Assembly: GCA_026419785.1 (NCBI GenBank)
Contig: JAODTK010005631.1
Location: 124,001-188,000 of the forward strand
Length of the DNA stretch: 64,000 nt
Source: Sclerodactyla briareus
Lineage: Eukaryota > Echinodermata > Holothuroidea > Dendrochirotida > Sclerodactylidae
Direction of reading: 5' to 3'
This document shows positions 43,323 to 54,842 of the stretch, piece by piece (position 1 is the stretch's first letter; each line of letters starts with the position of its first letter). The notes beneath the pieces are model-generated. The model did not search any database, was not told where the DNA came from, and saw only the letters and a program-made list of their open reading frames with translations. The position numbers were made by a program, and so were the translations under genes.

Positions 43323-45960
43323 TTCCACACAAAGACATTGCCTCATTCCGTGTACCCGGTGAAGGGTTCACAACTGACAAGAACGTGCAGTATCCAGTCT
43401 GCACTCTTGTTGGCCTTGAAATGAGTTGTTCCTTCTGCTCGGCATCTATGGGCTCCTCATTTACGAAAAGGGACCTGCGTGTCAGTGCATCTTTTAAATA
43501 AATCATCACTACTCTAAAACAAATCCGACGCCAATCCTCATCGTCGACCGATCACCAGACCTGGCTGTCTTGGGCTCTTGACTCTTAATATGCTACCATT
43601 ACTTTGCGTGTTTCTGGTTTTAAAGGCACATATTCCAACCTATCCTGAAGCAGTAATTATCTTCTTTTAATGATGCCTTCAATTGAGCCCAACATTCCCC
43701 TGCCGAAAAGCGTCCAGGTCTTGTCAAGGGAGTCGAAGTCAAGTATGTGAGACAGTCTCTTTGGAAGTGGGAACGAGGAGCTCTTATTCGAAGTACCCGC
43801 ATCACAGGGACTGCCACCTGTGGTCTGAATGCCAATAGGTAGTAGTCAACTAGGCTCATGAGGTTAGTGGAAAGTGGCGATGTGATAGTGATAAAATGGA
43901 ACGGCGGCAAGCTCCATGCATTTATACTGAGTCTGATGTGTTTCCGGTACTGCTTTATTCTAATGAGGAATGTTGCTCAGCTAATGGAGCCGGACACGAA
44001 GCCTTTATTTAATGAATATTTCTACTCACTTTGTCACATTCTTGGTTACCTCTGACAGAACCGCTTTTCCATAGTGTAAGGTGGGCAATGCTTTAGACAG
44101 GCCCGGTTCGCGATTCTCTTGGGAATGTTGGCGCGCCGATTACTGTGCTTCCTGTCGGTACGGAACAGCCTGGGTTGTGGGCCGATTGTGCCTCGTATGT
44201 AGCTCGAGAGGGGGGGGGTGTTGCTCATTTCTGTTATTGCCAAATGAGGACCTTAGTCACCGAAGCAGTAGATGATTCCGGGTGTAGGCCATGTGCTCAA
44301 ATGAGTGACTGGTTTCACAAAGACATACCCACTGCAGTCTGTGGGTTGTTGATTGTAGAATATATTCACAGCTGACATGCCTTATCATAAGAGAAATAAG
44401 TCTTCTATATCTGTCCTCAACTGTTACCCCCTACTTATCTCATATTACGTATTCAAGTTTATGTTAGATCGCCTCTCGAGAAAAGTCCCACCCCACGATT
44501 TTTTATCTGACACCCGCTGATGGTGACAGAACACGTGTACTCGATCTTGACAGTTGAACGAAAATGTTTCAAACGAATAGCCAATTAGAACCACAGCAAA
44601 ATTAGAATTAGATCACAGCTTTTTCAGTTCTTTCCAAGACGGCAACGATGGCCGAATCAACGCTGATATACACAGAACGCACGAATAGCATGTTGGGCCG
44701 GGGTTTGATGCTGTTGTGAGGACATTGTCCTATTCCCAGACTGGCACCATAGTTTATGTAGGATCTCTGTCTTCGCATGCTGGTTCAGCCAAGAGAATGT
44801 TACCTCACAGTAGGTGCAGTATCCAAAGTTGCAACTCTGCGGGGCTCGGCTCGGCAAATATAACAAACACCAAAAACTTCACTAGCAGTACTGCGGGATC
44901 ACTCTGTTGAGGACGAGATCCCAGTTGAAGTCGACCAGTTGGATTGCGAATTTCAGACTGCTAGTCAACTACATACTGCTAGCACAGTCTCCACCCCCCC
45001 CCTCCCCTCCACACACACATGCCCAACACGTACAACATACAGGGCCGTGATACCCCGGAAAGCTCAGTGTGTCCGAATCAGGTCGATAGCAACTATGTTC
45101 GGGCTAAAACAAATACTATAAAATATCCCTGGGAATTACCCAGATTTACAAGTTCAACTTCGAAATACATTGGTCCGTAAAAATAGTTTTACAGAACATT
45201 CTGTGGCAAACCGTACGTTTGATCGGTCTGGAAATATTCTAGCATGGGCACTCAAAAATATTTGGTGTAAGTTTTCGACTAATTATTTTGTTATCCTTCA
45301 CCCATACCCATCACAAACACACCCATACAGTATCATCCCGCTCCGGATTATCACGCCTGCACATGGTGCGAAACGCGAGCCTGCAACGTTATGGCTTGGG
45401 CGATATGTATGGAAAAGGACTCATTGGCAATACTCTCTGGAGGACCTGAATGGAGGGCGCTTGTGACAACTCCGTTTGCGATCCATACGGGTGGGCCAAT
45501 TGAACAAGTCATCTGGGTTGCTTGTCTAGGTTAATCTAGGCCTAATAGTACCGATGCGATTTTGATGGACCGTGCCCTATGTCTCACCACCTAACCAGAC
45601 AATCGACGTCATCTTTGCTCACGTCAATTTGAGCGTCTTGGTACACGCCATCACGACTAGAAATGTGTCAATCTAAGCCTTGTTGTAGTAGTTGTTGCAT
45701 ATTTGGAAATGGTATGTCGCAGTAAGCTGATACGTTTTGTCCGCGACAAATAGCCAGTAGGGTCTAGAGATGTCTGATACACATTATACCACCATCGAAT
45801 AACTGCATTATTGCGTACCCTGACTCAGTCACTCATGGGCATCCACCTACCTCTTCCAGTCGCCGACCTCCCTCGTGTAAGCTACTATATAGGCCTGGAC
45901 CTGACCCACTCCCTACCAACTCCCGGCAGTACCAGCGGAGCTGTGTCAGCCATCTCTGCA
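43323..45960. other. Unrecognised non-coding DNA
   Basis: About 2.6 kb with no gene, RNA or repeat that I recognise. A minus-strand frame near 44657-44866 contains a C-x2-C...H...H arrangement with spacing unlike a classical C2H2 finger; not called. Confidence 0.4.
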
Positions 45961-45964
45961 GAAC

Positions 45965-46085
45965 ACGTGGTCTAGTGACCTCAGATGATCGTCAAGTTAA
46001 TCCAAAACAATTGTTCATTTTACTCATCTTGAGAAACACACATACTAAGTATGAGTTTTCCGTAGAGTCATGGCTTATCCGAACA
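45965..46085 (-). repeat. AGGTCA-family A-half repeat, minus strand
   Basis: TGACCTCAGATGATC, CCAAAACAATTG, TACTCATCTTGAGAAACACACATACTAAGTATGAGTTTTCC and CCGAACAAATCG match the reverse complement of the A half of the 15-17 kb unit. Confidence 0.65.
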
Positions 46086-46960
46086 AATCGAGTACGTATG
46101 AAAAGGGTCAAATTTCATACGCGCAGTGGAACATATTTTGTCCGTACACAAACAATATCCAGGCAACTTCGGGGTGAATTTAGTATTAAAAGTGTCTGTC
46201 ACAACTGCATGCATGCGTCTTGTCGCCTGTGGACGTTGTCTTCATGCTATATCAGTTCATCGGTGTCATTTATTTTAGATAATATAAAAAAAAAATCATA
46301 TAATATATTATTTGGTAAAGTTCACGCAAATTGAAATAAAACAGTATGATTACTACTTGCAAAATGTCCACTTTGTACTAACGTTAAAGTGGGTTCAACA
46401 GGAGCTAGTCCTACTAGATTATCAGGTGTTTATCCCGTATGGAACTCTAGCATCCAAAATATAGCTTTCTTCGACAAAATACACCTGGGAGGTCGAGCAG
46501 ACCAAATATGTTCTTGTACGCTCCGCGCCAACCTTATTTTCAATTTGTGCATTCATGTCGATTTTCAGCATATGGAGGACGGTACGACGTGGGCTTTCAA
46601 CGAGCGCAAACAACTGTTCAAAGTTGGTTCAGCCCTTGGCAGCTTCTCAATTGGACCTAACGAGAATTACTTGTATTAGTGGCATTTTAATAACTTTCCG
46701 GATAGAAGCATGCAGGAGTTCGGTTTCAGTCATCCTGGGTCGGACTTGAAAAGGTCATCGCCCTCGCTGGAGTGGTGACTCTTGGTTTGAAGGTGGTCAT
46801 CTCCCGCCCATTCCTAGTAGGCCTTAGCGGTGTTTTCAGTGATCCACGAGTATCGAACCAGCCTAATATTCCCATACTATCCGCTTCATAGTAGCGTTTC
46901 GTTCGCATACACAACTATTGGCACTACCAGATCCGTAAATCCTGCGAAGATCCGCGATAC
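46086..46960. other. Unrecognised non-coding DNA
   Basis: No feature recognised. Confidence 0.4.
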
Positions 46961-46962
46961 GG

Positions 46963-46983
46963 CGGGGGGGGGGGGGGGGGGGA
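46963..46983. repeat. Poly-G tract
   Basis: About 20 G after CGGC. The length is unreliable. Confidence 0.9.
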
Positions 46984-47266
46984 GCATACAATATGGACAC
47001 ACACGCCTAGAAGTCAATCTTCCACAAATGTTTCCCTCAACTTGGACCACTCTATGCCCCATGTAACGGTGACTCCTGTTTCGTGTGCTCGTTGGTAATT
47101 TTAATGTCCGTAAAGTGCCATTCTCCTTGCCGTCTGGGGAGCTCAATTCCTGTTTCTCATTTGCCCTACACGACACATAGTAGCCCTCCGGTCGGGCCCT
47201 TCTGTGGAAAAATCGTGAACAGATGCATGGAGTTCAATTAATCCCCCTAGAAACTCAAACTATTCT

Positions 47267-47281
47267 TACCCCCCCCCCCCC
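47267..47281. repeat. Poly-C tract
   Basis: A run of about 12-14 C. Confidence 0.85.
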
Positions 47282-47377
47282 TCCCGAGAGCCTAATGGTA
47301 ACACACACTTCGATCTCATATTAGGACCCGTCGTGTGTCTTTACCGGAGAGAATGTCTTCCCAGTGATCATGAATGC

Positions 47378-47609
47378 CAGGCCCGTAGTCAAGAGAGGGG
47401 GGGGTGCGAAACGTTGCGCCGCCCCTAGAGAATTGTTGCCCCCCTATAATTTTGTTCAGTGTGACATTTTTGAAACTTTTTCTTTGCCGTTCAGAACAAT
47501 TCAAACCTTGATGTCTTGCAACTACATCCCCGCTGAGCCCCCCCCCCCCCCCCCCCCCCCCCTGACAAAAGTCACGCCCCTCATGATCAGACCACTAGCT
47601 ACGGGCCTG
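47378..47609. mobile_element. hAT-like MITE, 232 bp
   Basis: Perfect 11-bp terminal inverted repeats: CAGGCCCGTAG (47378-47388) and CTACGGGCCTG (47599-47609). The next bases also partly match (TCA against CTAGT). CA...TG termini with a CAGG start are typical of hAT elements. Flanks ATGAATGC and TTGCGTGC agree at 5 of 8 positions, which may be a diverged 8-bp target duplication. The interior carries a poly-G run on one side (47396-47403) and about 22 C on the other (47540-47562), and no transposase. Confidence 0.75.
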
Positions 47610-48590
47610 TTGCGTGCTTGAAACCAACATCTTGGATGGGCTCCACGCCATCTACAGTGGCGCTCCGCTGTCGGGTTACAAAATCCTTATTGTCACCGTA
47701 CCGCCAGCTCCATGTAACGAATCCGTCCAGTCGAAATTGGGGACCTTCAGATCCCCCTAACAGCTTAGCTTGGCAGCATGGGGTGGACACAAATAACCAA
47801 GGAGAATTGTCATATATATATGAGCATGGTGTGCGCGTGGACATCGAGACATTCAATCATATTATTATCAGTTGAATACAACTTTTTTTTTTTTTTCAGG
47901 GCTGTGTTCATGCAGGCCGTGCACACGAGAAGTGCCGTTTAAAGCAACCTAGAGGGATTGCAAAGTCCGAAACTTCCTGGTAGGCCCCGGGCTGAAATAC
48001 GGTTGCATGTGCTCGGCTCTCTATATTCGCATTTTAAACACCTGCGGCGGCGCTCTGTAATGGTGCGATCAGTTTATTTGTCAAATAATTGATTCAGATA
48101 GTTGACGTTCTTAGCACACATGAACGATGGGGCTAGCTGGGGAATTATCTTTTCAACAGTAGAGTCTTTTTCATCCTCAATGAAATCGTTGAAGTTAAAT
48201 AATCTATTCTAGTCATTAATTCATATGATCTAGCCATGCTGTCACTCGAATTTCAAACTTCGATCTGTAGATAGTTGTTTCAATAAAACTCATTTTGTTA
48301 TTCCGTGTGAGTGAACTAGCCTAATCTAATATCAATTGATTGACGAAAACTTGACCATGCATGGGGAAATCAACATTTTTCCCCACGGAATTCTTGTTGT
48401 GGTATGCGTCTACTGTCTCTCTAGCTATTTATCATATTCATGTGATCCCCTCCAACATAATTTCGCACGTCACAAAGCGAGCTATAACACCGCGCCAACA
48501 TCCGCGACAATGCAAAATCCTTCAGCTCAACGGCTCATGGTCAGAGGCCATGAGATCAGCGTTTTCTGTCCCTTATGCTGCCAACCAGGG
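47610..48590. other. Unrecognised non-coding DNA
   Basis: No gene recognised. Poly-T at 47884-47897. Confidence 0.4.
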
Positions 48591-48830
48591 GCGTAGCTAG
48601 AAGGGGAGGGTGTGTGTGTCCCACTCCCGAAATGTGTAAGAATGATAACAGAAATTTCGCATCGCGCGGTGGCATGTTGGACAGTGGCGTCACAAGACTG
48701 TCCATTCTGGGGGGGGGGGGGGGGCACAGGGGGTACAGACTCTTCCATGTGCCGGGGGGGGGGGCACTGGATATGGCACTGGAATATTATCTAAGGGGAG
48801 CGCGACCATCACTTTAGGGGCCCGGCCGAA
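48591..48830 (+). mobile_element. hAT-like miniature element ends, nested
   Basis: CAGGGGCGTAGCTAG at 48591 and CAGTGGCGTCACAAG at about 48682 are two CAGNGGCG-type ends in the same orientation. They are followed by poly-G runs (48709-48724, 48753-48763) and a GGGCACTGG-rich stretch. No matching right end was found, so these are truncated or nested copies. Confidence 0.5.
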
Positions 48831-49205
48831 CTACTTTCCATCAGAACGGTTTCCTCAACATTGTTTTGGTGATTTGATTGACATCATCACATCAAGGTTC
48901 CCAACTAATCAGATAACATGTTTGCTACGCCCAGGTTATCATTCATTGTTCGAGCACTCTGCGGGGCGGGGCTAATTAAGTCAAAGTTACTAAACTCGCT
49001 CGACAACATGTGTAACATGTTCCGCTGCAGACGACACAGTACGTGAAGCGCGCGATATCTCCCAAGCTATGAGCCGCATTTCGACCCTACTTCGCAGTAT
49101 ACCCCGCGGAGCATTTGTGCTACAAATTCAGGATATACTGGGTTTTTTTTTTTTTCGATATCTCTTGTTTCGCACGAATTCATTTACACCGGAGGCAAAA
49201 GGCAG
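48831..49205. other. Unrecognised non-coding DNA
   Basis: No feature recognised. Poly-T at 49143-49154. Confidence 0.4.
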
Positions 49206-49217
49206 TCACGCACCGTG

Positions 49218-49267
49218 CGTATGTGTGTGTGTGTGTGCGTGTCTCTCTCTCTCTCTGTGTGTGTGTG
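49218..49267 (+). repeat. GT/CT microsatellite at repeat border
   Basis: ATGTGTGTGTGTGTGTGCGTG, then (TC)n, then (GT)n, directly before CAGCACGATATC. Confidence 0.92.
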
Positions 49268-49680
49268 GCACTCCAAATCAGCACGATATCTAAAGAACGC
49301 AAGCATGTATTAAGTTCAAAGTCTGTGGGTTGGACATAGAGAGGATGACCCCTATTTTTTGGTTCAAGGTCATTCGAAGTCTTGATAGGGTAAAGTTAAA
49401 AATGCTTAGCAGCACGATATCTAACGAACGCAAGCATGTATCAAGGTAAAATTAGGTTTATGGGTTGCATGTATGGTGAGGATGAACCCTATTGTTTGGT
49501 GTTATTTCAAGGTCATTGAAGGTCACCATAGCACAATTCTTATATATCTTGGAACATTTCAGAGGGATGCCGTTATGGGAAGATTTGTTCGTCTGGGCGA
49601 ACAACATCTGCTGACTGACTTTGACCTCATTTGACCTCATTTGACCTTGTGACATTGAGTGTTATTTTTTGTGATGCCCA
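49268..49680 (+). repeat. AGGTCA/CACGATATC-subfamily repeat, two units
   Basis: Unit starts CAGCACGATATCTAAAGAACG (about 49279) and CAGCACGATATCTAACGAACG (about 49411). Shared blocks are GCAAGCATGTAT-AAG, GGGTTG-CAT, GAGGATGA-CCCTAT and TTCAAGGTCATT-GAAG. A GACTTTGACCTCATTTGACCTCATTTGACC run lies at 49618-49647: inverted-orientation half-sites spaced four bases apart. Confidence 0.85.
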
Positions 49681-50100
49681 GATTTGTCTTGTTGAGTCAA
49701 ACCATAAAGTGAATTAGACTAATGTAATACAACGCTTCACTATCACGAGCTATCTCAAGGAACGCACATGTGTGAAATGTCAAGACAGCCTAAAACACGG
49801 GGAATGTTGTTCAACCTGGGTAGGTTGAACGTTTGACATTGACATTTGGCAACAAAATATTCTGGAGGCATGTTGTAATGGAAAGTTTGGTTGTCCATGC
49901 GAACTGCATGTAGTATCGTAATGCATGCTTCAAATGAATATTTCGTGTGGCCTCCTGTCACTCAGCAGATTAAGATACTTGTGTCGAGATTAAAAAAAAA
50001 TGACATAATTGTGCTCAGCGCCCAGATATATTCCTCAGGCAGGGGTATGTGATACCCATTTTGAGAAAACCTGCACCTTCATATGCCACCCAAGTAAACA
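49681..50100. other. Related repeat fragment, decayed
   Basis: ATCACGAGCTATCTCAAGGAACGCACATGTGTGAAATGTCAAG (about 49742) resembles the start of the same unit. The rest is unrecognised. Confidence 0.35.
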
Positions 50101-50104
50101 AATA

Positions 50105-50137
<33 letters not shown>
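50105..50137. repeat. (AAT)n microsatellite
   Basis: About eleven AAT/ATA units. Confidence 0.92.
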
Positions 50138-50138
<1 letters not shown>

Positions 50139-51345
50139 TTAATAAAGTAAATACACATGTATGACTTCCAATTGTCCACCTTGCATTATTAATACACACA
50201 ATTTCCTGGATAGACTGATATTTTCTTGTGGCACTGCAGCAATGAGCATAATATTCTTCACCCATGCTGTCGCTATACAGTAATCTGAAATTAGATGATT
50301 TTTTTTACAATCTGCGAAAAAATTGTAAAGAATCTGTTTTCAACGGATTTGAGTAGCCAAAGGAGTCTAGTTTTTCAAAAAGGCACCAAATAGCTGCCAG
50401 ACATGGTGAAATTAAGAAAAAGCGCAGTACAGTCGAAAACAGTGATTTGAGTTTTAAACAAAATGTGATTCATATATTATCCGTTATTGCTAACACACAC
50501 AAAAACTGTTAGCATGTCGCAGGACCAAGATGGCGCCCAATATAGCTGTTAGAAGCTTGAAAATATGGAAAGTGGCTGTAAGACATAACAAAATTTGGGG
50601 AGATGGCTAATACCAGTTGAACATAGTGACAGACGTTTCAGGCATATATGATATATATACCCATATGTATATCACTCATGGTATATACATTGCAAACACG
50701 CCATTTCCGTGCTGTTAGACGAGGCATGTGTTCTCGAATGTCTCACGCTACCACGTGTAAAAGTGGGAACCTACGAGGTAACAAAAGTTGGCGCCGCTGC
50801 GTTGGCTGCCACGGGTGTAGTAGGTCGTGAGCGAACGTGCATGCAGGGTGGTGCAGGCAAGGTCTTCATCAGGTTGCCAATGACCCTGAGGGTTGAGTCG
50901 CTAGTCGTGTGAGGAGGCGCTGCCTTGATACAAGACTATAAACCCGAATCATTATCTTAATCTTCCTATTAAAACAAGTATCAAAGCACCAATATAACTT
51001 GTACCTGATACATCAAAGTGACTCCCTATCGCATCCCTTCTCTCTTATAATTCTAATAATTCTAATAATAATAAATAATGAAGCAGTCTCAAAGCGCCTC
51101 ACAAATGTTCCTCATGTGGAGAGGTAAAGCGTTTCAAGAGTGGTGCCGAGTGAGAAGAAGACCGTGCACCAAAGTTGTTCCTATTATAGTGGCCTAGCTC
51201 CAGCCGCTCCTCTGCATATGGCGCGCACTTCGATGCGTGCGGTGAGCCTCATGGTGGCCAACAAACATATTCGTCTCGGAAGGGGGGGGGGGGGGAGTTG
51301 AGTTCGGGTCCCAAGGGAAGTGCGCCCTCATTAAGAGTGTCACCC
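50138..51345. other. Unrecognised DNA with one SINE-tail-like segment
   Basis: 51045-51110 contains (ATTCTAATA)n, AATAATGAAGC and CTCAAAGCGCCTCACAAA. This resembles, on the minus strand, the AGCGC-type tail of the insertion at 11.8 kb. A poly-G run lies at 51280-51295. Nothing else recognised. Confidence 0.35.
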
Positions 51346-51349
51346 TCCC

Positions 51350-52700
51350 TATTGGTTGATTAAATGCAATTTACGGGCCCCTAGACATATGCTGTTGCAA
51401 CGTTCGATAAACAATAGCTGAAGAACGTCTACTGAACAAAAAAAAAGGGGTTCTGTGTTAACAAAATATTGGTCACATGGGCCAAGGGCGGGGGCTAGGG
51501 TTCTGTACCCTGAACTTATCTGCGTGCGCCACTGGCCATATGTACAGGAGCGATGGGACATGGTGGCCAACCAGAGAAGAGAGATAGGTAGGAGCGGAGT
51601 TGTGGAGATCTTGAAAGCATACGAAGCAATGTTTATGTCAATCCGTGCAATGGCAGGCAGCCAGTGTATATCAATCAAAGCAGGGGTTGTGTGATCATGT
51701 TTTCGTGTAAGTGTGATCATACGTGTGCAGCTGAATTCTGGGTCCTTTGTCGACGTGCGATTTTATATCCTGTGTATTCTGTCAATGATGACATATTTCA
51801 GTGACATGATCTGAGAGCGTCAAAGTACGCCCGAAGTCTTTAAAAGTCGTCGTTGGTTAGACCAGGGTGACCCCCACGTGTAGGTTGGTCAGTAGTTCCG
51901 TGTAGTCTCTGCGGAATCGGGAGCGGAACTGAATGACTTCGTTCTTGAAGTCGTTGAGTAACAGACAATTTTCCGCCTTCCAACTCTAGATGTCGTCAAT
52001 ACAGCTTTCAATTGTTACACTTTCATCTGTGACTCTATGTACAATTAAGTGAAATCCGTGAATAACGATGAGCGTTCAAGGCTTTCACTACTCATTGCGC
52101 ATTCGCAGGAGTGCAGTCTCTATTGGGTTATTACGCCGGTAGACGACTAAACCTTCGAATGCAATGAATGATGAACGACTGAGCTAGCACCAATCTGGTC
52201 GAAGACAGTCCGTTCCAGGAACACATGTTCAAAGCAGAGATTCAGCACTGGTCGATAGTTCACCAATGCTTTTGGGTTCATTCCTGGCTCATTGAGCAAT
52301 AGTCGAACAACAGCATGTTGTATCTATCAGGAACTGCTGCCGTGTCCAACGACACGTTGACAATATTTACCAGGCCACCAACATGATCATCCTTCGTGGA
52401 TAGGGGGAGCTTGGAGAGCGAGTTCTCTGTTACTGAAGTGAATTCCGTAAAGCTGATGGGCGAGAAAGACTTGACAGCTGCACCTCGGGTGTTATAGGGA
52501 AGTTTCCTTGGCGATCTTTCTATCGAAGGAAATCCATTAATTTCTGTGTTTTCAGCGTCTGTATGATGTGGCAGAATAGAATGGGGCTCCTCTGTTTTTC
52601 ACCTAAGAGTTCGTCTCGATACGGTTGCAGTGCATGATACTCATTGCACGCTTGATTCACCTCGGAACACCATCTCATAGTCTGGCCCTGATTGAATCAT
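51350..52700 (-). mobile_element. CR1/L2-type LINE relic with internal deletion, minus strand
   Basis: From the high-coordinate end: a pre-RT region (VNQACNEYHAL at about 52655, FCHIIQTL), FTEFTSVTENSLSKL (about 52450), LVNIVNVSLDTAAVPD (about 52390-52335), a frameshifted NYRPV-type region and a VFLERTV-like block (about 52280-52190). A palm fragment is badly eroded (about 52110-52020). The part carrying the catalytic YADD and GVPQGS is missing. The relic resumes at AENCLLLNDFKNEVIQFRS (about 51985-51930), FGRTLTLSDHVTEIC (about 51835-51795), RKHDHTTPALIDIHWLP (about 51705-51640), then IASYAFK. A CAGTGGCGCACGCAG-type insertion begins (minus) at about 51536 and interrupts the C-terminus. Non-functional. 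Confidence 0.82.
51360..51536 (-). mobile_element. hAT-like miniature element inserted in LINE C-terminus
   Basis: On the minus strand the LINE reading is replaced by CAGTGGCGCACGCAGATAAG, a CAGNGGCG-type end, followed by GTTCAGGGTACAGAACCCTAG and CCCCGCCCTTGG. A poly-A run lies at 51440-51448 (plus). No mirror-image end could be fixed near 51360. Confidence 0.45.
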
Positions 52701-52990
52701 CTGGCAGTTACACAATACACCTTCCCATGGTACTATTATAATATAATTGGGTTACTAATAGTCAACAGTGGTTTTGTGTTATCACTGTCTAGTCTCAAGG
52801 ACACCCTTATAACTCTCTGAGTGGCCTATGACTGGACAGTTTGATGATTTAGTTATGGGCATTCTCAACAAAGTAGGCCAATCTAAAGTAAATTTATGAG
52901 GGTACCGCGGCCAGTATAGTGTATATGGCGAGGGTGGGGTGGAGTGCCCCCCCCCCTGACAGGTTTCACTGAGAAGAAAATCCTGGAATG
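52701..52990. other. Unrecognised spacer
   Basis: No feature recognised. Poly-C at 52949-52957. Confidence 0.35.
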
Positions 52991-53004
52991 AGTTGGGCTC
53001 ACAA

Positions 53005-54178
53005 CAGTAGATGAAAACCTTTCGAAAGGCCTCAGTGAAATTTAGTATTTTAGATGTCTCCAAACCCTATTTCTGTTATAATAATAATCTCCCGAGAAAT
53101 AACGGAGGTAGAGGCCTGAAAGAAGTTGCGGCCACGATAGAACTCCAGTGTGCCGGACTGCATGAATACATCTGCCAAGCTGAAGACACCGACCCACTGA
53201 TGGAGGCGGTGTGGCGTAACAAAGTACTGGTTGGCCACAAACCGAAGAAGGAGACAAGGGCAGACTGGCAGAAAGTACATGGAGAAATGGACAGCAAAAC
53301 CGCCCACATGGCCAATACCGAAGCAGGTCTCAGAAGTCACATCAACAGAGAAAGGCGTACCAGTGGATGAGCAGAAACACAGGGCTTAAACATAGGAACA
53401 GAGGCCGCCAATAACAGCAGCGCAAGATCAAGCCCTCAAAACCAAGTGCCACCGAGCAAAAAATACTGCGATCATCCGCAGATCCCGACGGCCGAATGTG
53501 CGGTGGAAAGATGAGAATGCGACCCAACATAGTGAGTGCATGTTCGAAAATAGCTGGGAGCCTCTATAAGGTTAAGACGCAACAACGTCGCAGCTGCCAT
53601 ACACCACAGAGTATGTGACTCCTACAAGATCCCAACGGAACACAGTAAGACATGGCTCCACAACCCAACAAATGGTTGGGAATGACAGACCCAAGATCCT
53701 CTGGGACTTCGAAATAAGAACCGATCGAGTCATACACGAAAGAAGACCAGACCTGGTGATAGTGGACAGACCGCAAGAGAGACAACGATCGTCGATGTGG
53801 CCCTTCCCAACGACACAAACATCGTGTGGAAAGAAAGAGAAAAGAGAGAGGAATACCAGGCTCTGCGACTCGCGGTACAGAGTCTGTGGAATGTCGAAGC
53901 CAAGTTGTGCCGCGTGATAGGGGATCGGCGCACGTCACACAACATAGACTCACATGGAAGATGATCCAGCACCCACCATGGCAACAGACTACGAAGGGGG
54001 GGGGGGGAACGGGCCCCCACTACTTGGCACTGCCTACATACTAAGACGTGTACTCAACCTCCCAGAATCCGGGTAGGATTCCGAGGTTAGAGAAAAACAA
54101 GGAGAGGTCACAAGCCAAATGAGAGAGTTGTGAGGAGAGAAAGATAATAATAATAATAAAATAATAGTAAATAATACT
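53005..54178 (+). mobile_element. R2-type LINE 3' end with restriction-like endonuclease, copy 1
   Basis: A frameshifted C-terminal half. The order is GRGLKEVAATIELQCAGLHEY (about 53108-53170), WRNKVLVGHKPKKETRADWQK (about 53212-53273), a region around 53430-53550 where a CCHC finger is expected but not intact, then ILWDFEIRTDRVIHERRPDLV (about 53697-53757), VIVDR, and after a frameshift TIVDVALPNDTN (about 53785-53820). The RRPD-(about 13)-D spacing is the catalytic core of the PD-(D/E)XK-like endonuclease found C-terminal to RT in R2/R4-type elements. A KERE..EEYQ-like segment follows. The 3' end is (AAT)n-type (54144-54178). RT itself is absent, so the copy is 5'-truncated. A poly-G run at 53996-54007 is inserted in the tail. 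Confidence 0.85.
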
Positions 54179-54184
54179 TATGAA

Positions 54185-54842
54185 AAAAAAACGATCGTCT
54201 GCCATGTAAAAAGTGGCGGCATAAACAACGCGGCAGATGCTATCCACCACGGAATTTGCAAACACTAAGACATACCCACAGAAGAACATTCGAACACCTA
54301 GCTCTCCACAACGAAATCAGTGGAGGAGAATGATAACACCAAGATCTTATAGGACTTCGAGATCCGGACTGTTGAGTTATCAGAGAAGGCGACCCTGACA
54401 TTGTGGTCGTTAACAATGCTACATCGTGAAACGGAAATAATAGATGTACATCCCCAATGACACGAACATAGTCGAGAAGGAGCGGGGGAAAAAGACCGAG
54501 AAATACCAGGATATCCGGCTCGAAGTACAGAGAATGGGGTTGTCAAAGCAAGGTTTAACAGTGGTGATTGGAGCACTCGGAGCAACACCCCAACAACCTC
54601 GAAAAATGCCTAGACGACACCATCCCAGGAACCCACACCACACAGAACCCTCCCCTGATAAAGAAGCGATAACGTGGAAGTGCCCCACATCCTGAGGAGA
54701 GTGCTCGATTCTTCCCAGAGTCCGGGTAAGGACTCCGGGAGAGAGGTACAGAAAGTTAGATGCCCAATCAGCAGATTGGAACAAAAAAGAGAAGATAAGA
54801 ATCATAGTCAATAATAGAATAAAATATAAATAATAACAAGAG
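54185..54842 (+). mobile_element. R2-type LINE 3' end, copy 2 (head-to-tail with copy 1)
   Basis: More strongly 5'-truncated than copy 1. The blocks are an IHHGICKH segment (about 54243), a diverged FEIRT-VI segment (about 54355-54385), PDIVVVNN (about 54394-54417), then after a frameshift ETEIIDVHP (about 54427-54453), again the PD...D endonuclease core. KERGKKTEKYQDIRLEVQRM (54471-54530), TVVIGALGATPQQ (about 54560-54600) and HILRRVLDSSQSPGK (about 54688-54735) complete the C-terminus. The 3' UTR (AGAGAGGTACAGAAAG, GAAGATAAGAATCATAG) and AT-rich tail parallel those of copy 1. Not functional. Confidence 0.85.

Noticed and set aside
43121-43501. Glycine-rich or proline-rich protein frames
   Set aside because: They are translations of the poly-G tract.
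44657-44866. Zinc-finger-like C-x2-C...H...H on the minus strand
   Set aside because: Spacing between the second Cys and first His (9) and between the His residues (6) does not fit a C2H2 finger, and there is no tandem finger.
53615-53917. Host gene with ILWDFEIRTDRVI and RRPDLVIVDR
   Set aside because: These are the endonuclease blocks of an R2-type retrotransposon, repeated in the adjacent second copy.
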